From: Bordetella sp. 02P26C-1
GTDB lineage: Bacteria > Pseudomonadota > Gammaproteobacteria > Burkholderiales > Burkholderiaceae_B
DNA length: 64,000 bases
Assembly: GCF_009763255.1 (NCBI RefSeq)
Contig: NZ_WSJB01000016.1
Location: forward strand, 1 to 64,000
Reading direction: 5' to 3'
Shown: piece after piece, positions 1 to 8,675 of the stretch
Position numbering within the stretch: position 1 is the stretch's first letter
Layout of the letters: the number at the start of each line of letters is the position of its first letter
Made by a program: the position numbers and the translations under genes
Notes under the pieces: generated by a model
Database searches by the model: none
Seen by the model: only the letters and a program-made list of their open reading frames with translations
What the model was told of the DNA's origin: nothing

Positions 1-110
1 GATAGAATCGATTGGGGACATCAGCATTGTTTCCTTTAGACAGGTTCTTCGCAAAAACAAGTCTAATGAATGCTGGTCGTCCCCCGTTTATGATGTAGAG
101 CCGCTTTTTG

Positions 111-1094
111 TTATCCAGCCAGTTTTGGGAGCGTTCTTGCTGTTTCACGCAAGTGTGGGTATCGATGTTGAGTGCGCCTGCTGTTTTCGCGACGGTGCGT
201 CGCCGGCGTTAACGCCATAACTTCTTTGAGATGGCGCACTTCGTCAGTGGGGCTGCGGCCGAACTGACGCTTGAACTCGCGGCTGAATTGCGAAGGGCTC
301 TCATAGCCCACCTGCTCGGCTGCACTGCCCGCGCTTATTCCATTGCGTATCATCATCATACGGGCTTGATGTAGGCGTATCGCTTTGATGTACTGAATGG
401 GCGAGGTCGCTGTAACGGCCTTGAAGTGCGCATGAAAGGCGGGTACGCTCAGGTGCGCTTCGCCAGCCAGGGTGGCGACATCCAGATCGAGATCGTACTG
501 GGTATGAATGCGCCTGAGTACCTTTGCGATACGGCCAAAATTTGTACCTTGCTGATAGGCCGCTCGCAGAGACCCGCCCTGTTCGCCGATGAGCACGCGA
601 TAAGTGATTTCGCGATATATGGACGGTCCGATCAATTTAGCTTCGAGCGGCGACGTGAGCGCTTCCAACAAGCGTAGCGTGGCGTCTTGCAGTTTGTCGT
701 CCAGCCTTGTGGCGTAGAGTGTAGCCGGTACCGAGTGGGGCGATTCTTCAGCTTCGATGGCCACGGACAACTCCGCTGTAATGCTCGGGTCAATACGTAA
801 GGCAATGCCCAACATCGGCTCTGCTTCGCTGGCCTGTGTCTCTGTAGTGAAGGGTAAAGGTACCGAAAGTACCAGATAGTGTTGCGCGTCATAGACGTAT
901 AACTTGCCCCCGTGCATGCCTTGTTTACGACCCTGCAGCACGATAACGATGCTCGGCTCATACAGAGCCTGAGTGTGTGTCAACGGGCGGTTGCTGCGCA
1001 TTATCGTGACGCCATTGAGCAGCGTCTCGGTGTAGCCCTCTGCAGGGGCGAGCTGCTTGGTCAATGCGACCATCCGCGCTAATTGGGTTGCCAT
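111..1094 (-). CDS. AraC family transcriptional regulator
   Basis: Predicted DNA-binding activator or repressor of the AraC family. The first ~160 residues look like the AraC_N cupin-like sensing domain, and residues ~190-300 carry the double helix-turn-helix, with the family signature GYESPSQFSREFKRQFG near residue 265. The ATG at 1094 is preceded by a GAGGGG ribosome-binding site. At 327 aa it is a usual length for this subgroup. It is divergent from the SDR gene at 1322, with ~230 bp between them, an arrangement typical of regulators of neighbouring SDR genes. The inducer is unknown. Family is secure; the target is inferred from position. Confidence 0.9.
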   Translation of the reverse strand: MATQLARMVALTKQLAPAEGYTETLLNGVTIMRSNRPLTHTQALYEPSIVIVLQGRKQGMHGGKLYVYDAQHYLVLSVPLPFTTETQASEAEPMLGIALRIDPSITAELSVAIEAEESPHSVPATLYATRLDDKLQDATLRLLEALTSPLEAKLIGPSIYREITYRVLIGEQGGSLRAAYQQGTNFGRIAKVLRRIHTQYDLDLDVATLAGEAHLSVPAFHAHFKAVTATSPIQYIKAIRLHQARMMMIRNGISAGSAAEQVGYESPSQFSREFKRQFGRSPTDEVRHLKEVMALTPATHRRENSRRTQHRYPHLRETARTLPKLAG

Positions 1095-1321
1095 ATTCCC
1101 CTCGTATTCGCGTCATTGGCAGGTGTAGAGGATGATAGCAAAGCGTCAAGGAATAGGCGTGCCTGGTACTTAAAAGCGAGCAGGAAAATAGGTTTAGGCA
1201 AACATCGAATAGAAACGAACCTTAGCGAGAGGGCCCCTTTTCCGTAGCATGACGGTCATGGCGCGACAGGCATCGTGCTTGATTCAGGACCGAACCGTCT
1301 AACTGCCAGAGAGGGCTACCC

Positions 1322-2053
1322 ATGAGTACTAAACCAGGAAAAATCATTCTGCTGACGGGCGCGAGCAGTGGCATAGGCGCGGCCTGCACCACCTATCTCG
1401 CGAGCCAAGGTCATCAACTCGTGATAGGGGCAAGGCGTAGCGATAGACTCGAACGTCTTGCCGCGGAGATACGCGCAAAGGGCGGCCGGGTCGACGTTCA
1501 CGCGCTTGACGTCACGCAACGTGCCAGTGTGCAGGCCTTTGCTGATGTGGCGCTCGCGCGCTACGGACACATCGATGTCATCATCAACAATGCCGGTGTG
1601 ATGCCGCTGTCGCCGATGAGCGCAATTAAGGTCGATGAATGGGACCAGATGATAGACGTGAATATTCGCGGCGTCCTGTATGGCGTTGCAGCCGTACTGC
1701 CGTCGATGACGGCGCGCGGCAGCGGGCAAATCATCAACATTTCGTCGATAGGTGGCTTGTCGGTCGTCCCGACGGCGGCGGTGTACTGCGCCACCAAGTA
1801 CGCGGTACGCGCCATCTCTGACGGATTGCGTCAGGAGAACGACAAGCTGCGAGTGACCTGCGTTTATCCAGGAGTCGTCGAGTCGGAGCTGGCTGACACC
1901 ATCACGGACGAGGTCGCCGCCCAAGCGATGAAGAAGTTTCGTGAAATTGCCTTGAAGCCCGAGGCCATTGCAGCCGCTATCGCGCATGTCATCAATCAGC
2001 CCGACGGCGTCGACACCAGCGACATCGTGGTGCGTCCCACCGCGAGCGCCTGA
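1322..2053 (+). CDS. SDR family NAD(P)-dependent oxidoreductase
   Basis: Classical short-chain dehydrogenase/reductase of 243 aa. It has the nucleotide-binding GASSGIG motif near the N-terminus, the NNAG motif around residue 90, catalytic Ser in the NISSIGG stretch and the active-site YCATK motif near residue 160. A GAGGG ribosome-binding site precedes the ATG. It is first in a tight series with the exported carboxymuconolactone-decarboxylase-like and NTF2-like genes, and divergent from the AraC regulator that probably controls it. The substrate cannot be read from sequence; reduction of a carbonyl by NAD(P)H is the family reaction. Confidence 0.9.
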   Translation: MSTKPGKIILLTGASSGIGAACTTYLASQGHQLVIGARRSDRLERLAAEIRAKGGRVDVHALDVTQRASVQAFADVALARYGHIDVIINNAGVMPLSPMSAIKVDEWDQMIDVNIRGVLYGVAAVLPSMTARGSGQIINISSIGGLSVVPTAAVYCATKYAVRAISDGLRQENDKLRVTCVYPGVVESELADTITDEVAAQAMKKFREIALKPEAIAAAIAHVINQPDGVDTSDIVVRPTASA

Positions 2054-2090
2054 CTGCACCGCTCGCCTACCTGACTGAAAAGGAAATCTT

Positions 2091-2575
2091 ATGAAAACAC
2101 TCAAGCTCGTGACGCGCAGCGTGCCGATGGCGCTGGCGATGGTTCTCACTCTGGCCACAACCGCGATGGCCGATACGGGCGATCTGCAAGCTCGACGCGA
2201 TCAGGGTAGTGCCGTGATAAAAAATTGAATCGAGGCAACAGCCAACCGGTGCTGGAGGCCATGAGAAGCGAATTCCCGTTTTTGGCCGATGCCACCGAGG
2301 CCTACGCCTTGGGTGATGTTTGGGGCCGCACAGTACTGGACGATCGCACCCGGCAGATTGCCGCAGTCGCTGCGTTCGCCGCGATGGGAGAGACCGGCAT
2401 GATGAGTGTGCACGCCGGGTATGCCCTAAACATTGGCGTTCCTGCTGAGGAGCTCAAAGAGGCGATCTATCTTGTGACAGTCACTTCAGGCTTCCCGCCG
2501 GCTATCGCCGCATCTCAGGCGCTGTCCAAAGTGATCGCACAGCATGCCGTCACGCCCGGAGGTAAGCAAAAATGA
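2091..2575 (+). pseudogene. Exported carboxymuconolactone decarboxylase-like protein, frameshifted
   Basis: ATG at 2091 with AAGGAA upstream opens a clear signal peptide (MKTLKLVTRSVPMALAMVL, ending near TAMA-DTGD). This frame stops at TGA 2226-2228 just after a run of six A (2219-2224). The CMD/AhpD-like body (GRTVLDDRTRQIAAVAAFAA, then HAGYALNIGV and EELKEAIYLV) continues in the frame that begins at 2225. One extra A would restore a single ~161-aa exported protein. CMD-domain proteins are often peroxidase or decarboxylase-like, but this one lacks the CxxC of AhpD. It could be a true pseudogene, a recent indel, a sequencing error or slippage on the A run. The downstream gene overlaps it by ATGA. 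Confidence 0.75.
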
Positions 2576-3099
2576 CTCCATGCCACGACGGATCGTTGCG
2601 GACTGGCGTCTCGCTGATTCGGGACTTTGCCGTAGGCGCGCTGGCATTGATAGTGGCTGCGGTGGGCCCGGGCGTGGCGCAAGCCACCTCGACGCCTTCA
2701 ACGCAGGAGAGTCGCAATGCGTCTTTGATCGCGGATTCATTCGACAAGTGGACCAGAGGCGAAGGCAGTATGTTTGATCTGCTGTCGGATGATGCGAATT
2801 GGGAAGTGGCAGGTGTCAGCCCGGTATCAAACGTATATGAGTCCAAGCGTGCCTTGGTCGAGCAGGCGGTGCAACCCATTCACGCCCAACTGTTGGGTTC
2901 GATCACGCCTAGAGTCAGGCATATCGTGGCGCAAGGCGACCAGGTCGTCGTCATTTGGGATGGCGTTGCCACCGCAAAGGACGGGACTTCCTACGAGAAC
3001 ACGTATGCGTGGTATCTGACGATGGCCAATGGTCAGGTCACCGGAGTCCTCGCGTTTCTCGATACCTGGAATCTCGACAGATTGATGCGCAAGCCCTGA
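2572..3099 (+). CDS. Exported NTF2-like (SnoaL-type) protein
   Basis: 175-aa protein with an N-terminal hydrophobic segment (DFAVGALALIVAAVGPGVAQA) consistent with a signal peptide, then a ~130-residue alpha+beta NTF2/SnoaL-like domain (FDKWTRGEGSMFDLLSDDANW at the start, VVVIWDGVA and YAWYLTMANGQV strands later). Members bind small ligands or act as isomerases or hydrolases; no specific catalytic residues can be assigned. The ATG overlaps the stop of the preceding CMD-like gene (ATGA), so the two are translationally coupled. Periplasmic location is inferred. Confidence 0.75.
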   Translation: MTPCHDGSLRTGVSLIRDFAVGALALIVAAVGPGVAQATSTPSTQESRNASLIADSFDKWTRGEGSMFDLLSDDANWEVAGVSPVSNVYESKRALVEQAVQPIHAQLLGSITPRVRHIVAQGDQVVVIWDGVATAKDGTSYENTYAWYLTMANGQVTGVLAFLDTWNLDRLMRKP

Positions 3100-3173
3100 A
3101 ACGAGCGCGCATATCGATATTTACTTTTTATTCGGATAGGGTGCTGCGACACGCACTCTGTATGGGAGTCGTC

Positions 3174-3449
3174 ATGAAAAATTTGAAAGCCTTTTTCCTC
3201 ACCGCCGTCATCAGCTTTGGATCGTACGCCCAGGCACAGCCCGGCGAATCGGACGATCGTGAGCCCCACCGCGCAAACGTCTGCAACGCAATCGAGGACG
3301 ATAGCGAACAACCGGTGATCCGAGCCTGCCAAAATGGGCCCGGCAAAACCACGAGTCAGGTACGCGAAGAGCTGTTGCAAGCTAAAGCGGCTGGACTGGT
3401 CACATTCGGCGAGTTGGACTACCCGCCCTCAGCGAAACCTATGCGCTGA
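3174..3449 (+). CDS. DUF4148 domain-containing exported protein
   Basis: Small 91-aa protein with a signal peptide (MKNLKAFFLTAVISFGSYAQAQ) and a C-terminal TTSQVREELLQAKAAG stretch followed by YPPS, the pattern of the DUF4148 family common in Burkholderiales and of unknown function. The ATG at 3174 is preceded by GGGAG and gives a proper signal peptide; the longer open frame upstream overlaps the previous gene and is rejected. A second DUF4148 protein lies at 20.2 kb. Confidence 0.75.
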   Translation: MKNLKAFFLTAVISFGSYAQAQPGESDDREPHRANVCNAIEDDSEQPVIRACQNGPGKTTSQVREELLQAKAAGLVTFGELDYPPSAKPMR

Positions 3450-3574
3450 TGCGGGCCGACGTGGGTCGGGAGCATGGCGCGGGGAGGCGGCCGTCGTTCT
3501 TTGCTTCCGGGCGCGCGCCAGAATATCAGGCCGCTCCTGGCCCCATTACAGCTCGCCCTCCTACAGGTCTTCAT

Positions 3575-3757
3575 GTCGCGTGCTGTGACCCGACAAATCG
3601 GGGTCTGACCGAGATTGCTCAAGCGTTGCAGCGCTTTCAAAAGCGCCCCGAGATCACATTGAGTACTGCCTAAGCCATGTATCAGCAGCACACCCGTGAT
3701 GGATGGCGCTTCATTGATCTTGGCGTCGGTCATGGATGTCCGCCACGCGGCTGATTA
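3575..3757 (-). pseudogene. Decayed 5' fragment of alpha/beta hydrolase (partial duplicate of the 13.0-13.9 kb gene)
   Basis: From the ATG at 3733 the minus strand reads MTDAKINEAPS, then TGVLLIHGLGSTQ and DLGALLKALQR, nearly the same as the first ~45 residues of the intact hydrolase starting at 13879. After that the DNA still matches (CGGGTCAC/CGGCACC region) but is out of frame, and the match fades before 3575. Similarity also runs about 24 bp upstream of the start codon (GGCTGATTAA shared), so a DNA segment was duplicated rather than an independent gene. The catalytic part of the enzyme is absent. Confidence 0.8.
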
Positions 3758-3830
3758 ACCAGCAGAACTGGCTCTGACCCAGAGAATTGGTTTGGATCAG
3801 AAGGAACGATCTCCGGTTCGAGCGCGCACT

Positions 3831-4748
3831 TCAATGATTGATGTCTTGGTTCCGTCTCAGCGCTTCGATTAGCAGTTGTGCTCCGTGTGAGAGCGACGCG
3901 CCTTTTCGCGTGACGAGCTCGTAGGGCTCACTGCGGGAGGCCAGCTCCAGCGAAAGGATGCATGTCATGTCGTGGCGCGCGAAAAACTGCGCGACGTCGA
4001 TGGACACGAGAGCGACGAATGACGGATTGCTGCGCAAAATCGCCAAAGTGGCGAACACGGAAGTCGTTTCGAGCAGATGCCTTGGGAAGGGAATTTCGGC
4101 GTCCCGAAACTCGCGCTCGAGAAGCAGGCGCATCGGCATGTTGGCGCGATACACCACCCAACGATATTGCGAGAGATCATGTAGCGTAAGGCGCTTCTCA
4201 CGCCTGAGTGGATGCTCCACGTTGGCAACCACCGCGAGTGTTTCGTCCTGTAGCTTGAGCGAATCGTAAATTTGTGGCGTTTGGCTGATTGTCGTACGGC
4301 AGATTGCGAGATCTAGACGGCCCACGTCGATCAGGCTTAGCAGGGCTGCGCTGGTGTCTTCCACGATCTCCACCGACAGCTCCGGGTTGAGCGCCGTGAT
4401 CGCATCGGTGAGGAGCGGCACGGCGCCCATGATGACCCCGACCGACACCCGCCCTCCCTGGATTCCCACCATCTCCTCGCGCATCTGCGATAGCTCGGTG
4501 TAGATCACGCGCGCATAACGGATCGCGCAATGCCCGGCCTCATTGGGTTCGAGCCCGCGATTGGTGCGCTTGAATAGTGGCGTGTTGAAGGTGGTTTCGA
4601 TTTCTTGTAATGCCTTGCTGGCGCCCGGCTGTGTCAGTGCCACTTGCTGCGCGGCTTTGAACAGGGATCCGTGGTCACCGAGCGCGATCAATAGCCGTAG
4701 TTGCTTCAGGTGCAGTCGGGAGACGATGGAATTGAGCGGTGGAATCAT
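3831..4748 (-). CDS. LysR family transcriptional regulator
   Basis: Winged helix-turn-helix at residues ~5-65 (LKQLRLLIALGDHGSLFKAA, then QPGASKALQEIE) followed by a LysR substrate-binding domain (~residues 90-300). The ATG at 4748 is chosen because the HTH begins in the usual place; a TTG 39 bp further upstream would add 13 residues. It is divergent from the catabolic operon beginning at 4931 with ~180 bp between, the standard arrangement for a LysR activator and its target. The inducer is presumably an intermediate of that pathway. It resembles the GbpR/galactose-binding-protein regulator type, but this is not certain. Confidence 0.9.
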   Translation of the reverse strand: MIPPLNSIVSRLHLKQLRLLIALGDHGSLFKAAQQVALTQPGASKALQEIETTFNTPLFKRTNRGLEPNEAGHCAIRYARVIYTELSQMREEMVGIQGGRVSVGVIMGAVPLLTDAITALNPELSVEIVEDTSAALLSLIDVGRLDLAICRTTISQTPQIYDSLKLQDETLAVVANVEHPLRREKRLTLHDLSQYRWVVYRANMPMRLLLEREFRDAEIPFPRHLLETTSVFATLAILRSNPSFVALVSIDVAQFFARHDMTCILSLELASRSEPYELVTRKGASLSHGAQLLIEALRRNQDINH

Positions 4749-4911
4749 GGGTTGAAGAAAAGTTATACCCGTATCAGATCTTCTCAATTACTGCGCGGCA
4801 ACCTTTTTCCTATACTGGGTCCACGCAGACATTTCAGGCGTCACAGAGCAGCATGAGTCCAAACGGTCGGGCAACCTACGCCACGGCGCTGTTTTCATCG
4901 ATTCATTCATT

Positions 4912-4926
4912 ATAACTAAAGCTTAT
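4912..4926. promoter_or_regulatory. Possible LysR box (T-N11-A palindrome)
   Basis: ATAACTAAAGCTTAT is an inverted repeat (ATAA/TTAT) with the T-N11-A form of LysR-type sites, directly ahead of the alcohol dehydrogenase ATG at 4931 and in the region shared with the divergent LysR gene. It is close to the start codon, so it may instead be a chance AT-rich stretch. No experimental support is available. Confidence 0.3.
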
Positions 4927-4930
4927 TGCC

Positions 4931-6070
4931 ATGCCTCTTATCAACTACATCACGCAGATTCAGTTCGACTTCGGTGCTGTCCGTTTGCTCAAGAGTGAGT
5001 GCGAACGCGTGGGCATACGCCGACCCTTGATCGTCACGGATAAGGGGGTGCGCGCTGCAGGCATTATCGATACCGTGCTCGAAGCGCTAGCCGGCGCCGT
5101 GCCCGCAACGATCTACGACGGCACACCGCCGAACCCGAACGAGGCAGCCGTGCGCGAGGCCGTGGCGGTGTATGAGGCCGGTGCGTGCGATGGCATCATC
5201 GCCGTGGGCGGTGGGTCCTCCATTGACCTGGCCAAGGGGGTGGCTGTTTGCGCAACCCACGACGGTCCGCTGCAGCGCTTCGCTGTGATCGAAGGCGGCG
5301 CGGCAAACATTACCGCGAAAACCGCGCCGGTCATCGCGGTCCCGACGACGGCGGGGACCGGTAGCGAGGTGGGCCGTGGCGCGATCCTGATTCTTGACGA
5401 TGGCCGCAAAGTGGGCGTGCTCTCGCCGTTCGTGGTGCCGCGCGTTGCGATCTGCGATCCTGAACTGACATTGGGCTTGCCGAGTGCGTTGACGGCGGCA
5501 ACGGGTATGGACGCCATCGCGCATTGCATCGAAACGTTCCTGGCCCCGTCATTCAATCCGCCTGCGGACGGAATCGCGCTAGATGGGTTATGGCGCGCCT
5601 GGCGGCATATCGAGCGTGCCACGCGAGAGCCAGGTGACCGTGTCGCGCGCATGAACATGATGAGCGCGTCGATGCAGGGCGCGCTCGCATTCCAGAAGGG
5701 TCTGGGTTGCGTGCACAGCCTGAGCCATTCGCTTGGTGGCATCAATCCGCGACTTCATCACGGCACGCTGAACGCGATCTTTCTGCCGGCTGTGCTCGCT
5801 TTTAACCAGGAAGCGCCTTCCGTGCGCGACGAGCACAAGCTCGATCGCATCGCGATGGCCATGGGTCTGAGCAATGGCAATGAGGTGGCTTCATCGGTGC
5901 GCGCGATGACGCTGCGCCTGGGCTTGCCCACTGGGCTTGCACAACTGGGCGTTACGCCCGCGATGTTTCCGGACATCATCACGGGCGCGCTCAAGGACCA
6001 TAGCCACAAGACCAATCCGCGCGAGGCGTCCGAGGCGGATTACCGCGCCATGCTTGAAGCCTCGCTTTGA
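4931..6070 (+). CDS. Iron-containing alcohol dehydrogenase
   Basis: 379-aa group III (Fe-dependent) alcohol dehydrogenase. The nucleotide-binding [13 protein letters not shown] motif is near residue 95 and [10 protein letters not shown] near 140. Metal-ligand motifs are seen around residues 190-285 (D in [11 protein letters not shown] with its His, then HSLSHSLGG and HHGTLNA). It interconverts an alcohol and an aldehyde or ketone with NAD(P)H. First gene of the six-gene catabolic operon, divergent from the LysR regulator. It resembles 4-hydroxybutyrate or lactaldehyde dehydrogenases; the substrate is not determined. Confidence 0.9.
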   Translation: MPLINYITQIQFDFGAVRLLKSECERVGIRRPLIVTDKGVRAAGIIDTVLEALAGAVPATIYDGTPPNPNEAAVREAVAVYEAGACDGIIAVGGGSSIDLAKGVAVCATHDGPLQRFAVIEGGAANITAKTAPVIAVPTTAGTGSEVGRGAILILDDGRKVGVLSPFVVPRVAICDPELTLGLPSALTAATGMDAIAHCIETFLAPSFNPPADGIALDGLWRAWRHIERATREPGDRVARMNMMSASMQGALAFQKGLGCVHSLSHSLGGINPRLHHGTLNAIFLPAVLAFNQEAPSVRDEHKLDRIAMAMGLSNGNEVASSVRAMTLRLGLPTGLAQLGVTPAMFPDIITGALKDHSHKTNPREASEADYRAMLEASL

Positions 6071-6170
6071 GGCGCGCGGGTGGCAGGGCCGGGATGCGCG
6101 GCGCTGGCGCGCACGTGCTTTTCGACGGTGGGCATTCGAAGGGGCGAGTTACCCCATTGAGGAAATGGAA

Positions 6171-7751
6171 ATGGACATCGCAGGAAATCTATTGATTGGC
6201 CAGAGCGCGCGACGCGGAACCAACGGGGTGTCGTATGCATTGGACGCGGCAAGCGGCGATCGCCTCGAACCCGGTTTCGGCGGCGCCACGCTTGAGGATG
6301 TGGACGACGCTTGCCAGCTCGCATGGTCCGCATTCGATCGCTTCCGCGAAACGAGTTTGCAGGCCCGGGCGGAATTCCTGGATACGATCGCCGCCAATAT
6401 TCTCGCGTTGGGCGACAGACTCATTGAGCGCTGCGTGGCCGAGTCGGGGTTGCCGCGCGCACGGATCGAAGGCGAGCGTGCACGCACGGTTGGGCAACTG
6501 CGCATCTTTGCGGACGTGGTGCGTACCGGCGACTTTCTTGAAGTGCGTGTGGATCCTGCGCAGCCAGAACGCAAGCCGCTGGCACGCCCCGATCTGCGCC
6601 TGCGGCATATTGCGCTCGGGCCGGTCGGGGTGTTTGGGGCCAGTAATTTTCCCCTCGCCTTTTCCGTTGCGGGTGGCGATACGGCAGCCGCCTTCGCCGC
6701 GGGTTGCCCGGTGATTGTCAAGGCGCACTCCGCGCATCCCGGCACATCCGAACTGGTGGGCCAGGCCATCCGTCAGGCCGTTGAGGACTGCGGTATGCCG
6801 GCGGGGACTTTCTCGCTGCTGTTTGGAAGCGGCCGCGAAATCGGGCAAGGTCTCGTGCGCGATCCGCGTATCAAGGCCGTGGGTTTCACGGGTTCGCGCG
6901 CTGCAGGAACGGATCTGATGGCTGTCGCCGCTGCGCGTCCCGAGCCGATTCCCGTATATGCGGAAATGAGCAGCATCAATCCGGTGCTTCTGTTTCCTCA
7001 TGCGCTAGAGCGGCGTGGCGAAGCCATTGCCCAGGCATTCGTGCAATCGCTGACGCTGGGCGCTGGTCAATTTTGCACGAACCCCGGGTTGATCCTGGCA
7101 GTGCGAGGGCCAGCGCTCGACCGGTTCGTGGCTGCGGCATCGGAAGCATTGGTTCGTACGCCGGCCGCAACGATGCTCACACCGGGCATTCACCGCGCCT
7201 TCGAAGCTGGCATAGCGAACTTCTCTGCGCATCCGCAGGTGCAAACGGTGGCGCGCGCGCAGCCGGCTGCCGGCGCGAACCAGGGACAGGGCGCGCTCTT
7301 TTCGACCACCGTCGAGGCGTTTCGCGAGCACGCCCTTTTGCGGGAAGAGATTTTCGGCGCGGCTTCACTGATCGTAAGTTGTCCCGATCTGCAAGCCATG
7401 CAAGAACTGATGGAATCGTTGGAGGGACAACTGACGGCGGCACTGCATCTTGATGAGGCGGATTATCCGGCAGCGCGGTCGTTCCTGCCAGTTCTGGAGC
7501 GGCGTGCGGGGCGGTTGCTTGTCAATGGTTTTGGCACGGGGGTGGAAGTCTCGCATGCGATGGTGCACGGCGGACCCTATCCATCCACGGCCGATGGTCG
7601 CTCGACTTCGGTGGGAACCCTCGCCATTCGCCGTTATTTGCGGCCGGTCTGCTATCAGGACATGCCCGAGGCATTGTTGCCCGAGGCGCTAAAGGCAGCT
7701 AATCCTTGGCACGTCGCTCGTCTCGTCGATGGAAAGATCGAGCTTGCGTAG
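6171..7751 (+). CDS. Aldehyde dehydrogenase, 2,5-dioxovalerate (ketoglutarate semialdehyde) dehydrogenase type
   Basis: 526-aa NADP-type aldehyde dehydrogenase. It shows the family features [15 protein letters not shown] (residues ~150), [22 protein letters not shown], catalytic Glu in YAEMSSINP and catalytic Cys in [10 protein letters not shown]. The phrases ASNFPLAFS and AHPGTSE are typical of the alpha-ketoglutaric semialdehyde dehydrogenase branch, the last step of non-phosphorylating pentonate and hexarate routes to 2-oxoglutarate. Start 6171 is chosen because AGGA (6160-6163) is well spaced; ATG 6165 is an alternative. The open frame extends far upstream over the previous gene but without coding likeness. 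Confidence 0.88.
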   Translation: MDIAGNLLIGQSARRGTNGVSYALDAASGDRLEPGFGGATLEDVDDACQLAWSAFDRFRETSLQARAEFLDTIAANILALGDRLIERCVAESGLPRARIEGERARTVGQLRIFADVVRTGDFLEVRVDPAQPERKPLARPDLRLRHIALGPVGVFGASNFPLAFSVAGGDTAAAFAAGCPVIVKAHSAHPGTSELVGQAIRQAVEDCGMPAGTFSLLFGSGREIGQGLVRDPRIKAVGFTGSRAAGTDLMAVAAARPEPIPVYAEMSSINPVLLFPHALERRGEAIAQAFVQSLTLGAGQFCTNPGLILAVRGPALDRFVAAASEALVRTPAATMLTPGIHRAFEAGIANFSAHPQVQTVARAQPAAGANQGQGALFSTTVEAFREHALLREEIFGAASLIVSCPDLQAMQELMESLEGQLTAALHLDEADYPAARSFLPVLERRAGRLLVNGFGTGVEVSHAMVHGGPYPSTADGRSTSVGTLAIRRYLRPVCYQDMPEALLPEALKAANPWHVARLVDGKIELA

Positions 7752-7814
7752 CGTTAGTGGCCCTGCCACACAGTAAATACGCTGGCGCGCACGCCAGCAA
7801 GAGGAGGCTATGAC

Positions 7815-8606
7815 ATGGAGAGAGGGACATCAAAAGAGGGCGTGACGTTTAACCGGGTAGCAATCGTGACCGGTGCGAGCACGGGAATCGGTCGAGCCAC
7901 TACGCGTGCATTGCTCGACGATGGATGGTGCGTAGCGCTGGCCAGCCGCCGCGAAGACGCGCTTAATGAAGTGGTGCATGAGTATTGCGAAGCCGGGGGC
8001 GAGAAGGCTCGGGCAATCGCGGTGCCCACTGACGTTTGCGACCCGGCATCGGTGCAGCAACTGTTCGATGTTACGCGGCAGACGTTCGGCCGACTTGACC
8101 TCCTTTTTAATAACGCGGGCCTGGGCGTGGAAGGGGTGTCGGTAGAGGCATTGTCCATCGATCGGTGGAAGCAGTTAATGGATGTCAACGTGACGGGGAC
8201 GCTGCTTTGCACGCAGGCTGCGTTTCGACAGATGCGCGCACAAAGCCCTAGCGGCGGGCGCATTATCAATAACGGCTCGCTCTCCGCGCACGCGCCCCGA
8301 TTGCATTCAGCCGATTACACCGCCAGCAAACACGCGGTCCTCGGCTTGACCAAGGCTTGCGCGCTGGACGGACGCCAATACGGCATAGCGGTTTGTCAGA
8401 TTGATTTCGGCAACGCGCAGACTGACATGACCGCAAAGATGGGCGCCGGCACACTTCAAGCGAACGGTGAACGTGCGCTTGAGCCGGTGATGGATGTGTC
8501 GCACGCGGCGCGTTCGGTCGCCTACATGGCAAGCCTGCCTTTGGACGCCAACGTTCAGTTCATGACGGTCATGGCGACCGCAATGCCTTTTATAGGGCGT
8601 GGTTAG
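7815..8606 (+). CDS. SDR family oxidoreductase
   Basis: 263-aa classical SDR: TGASTGIGRA nucleotide-binding loop, FNNAGLG, catalytic NNGSLSAH serine region and YTASK active-site motif at ~residue 170. GAGGAGG (7801-7807) is a strong ribosome-binding site for the ATG at 7815; an ATG at 7810 is out of frame and stops at once. It sits between the aldehyde dehydrogenase and the transporter, so probably oxidises the sugar, polyol or hydroxyacid taken up by the latter. Substrate unknown. Confidence 0.9.
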   Translation: MERGTSKEGVTFNRVAIVTGASTGIGRATTRALLDDGWCVALASRREDALNEVVHEYCEAGGEKARAIAVPTDVCDPASVQQLFDVTRQTFGRLDLLFNNAGLGVEGVSVEALSIDRWKQLMDVNVTGTLLCTQAAFRQMRAQSPSGGRIINNGSLSAHAPRLHSADYTASKHAVLGLTKACALDGRQYGIAVCQIDFGNAQTDMTAKMGAGTLQANGERALEPVMDVSHAARSVAYMASLPLDANVQFMTVMATAMPFIGRG

Positions 8607-8675
8607 CGCGAGCAGGTGTAGCCGTTGGACGTGGGTTGTTATAAGCAGCACTACAAGACAAATGGGAGACACAAA

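Noticed and set aside
1316-2158. 280-codon open frame on the minus strand opposite the SDR gene
   Set aside because: Shadow of a clear SDR gene; no family pattern and no ribosome-binding site.
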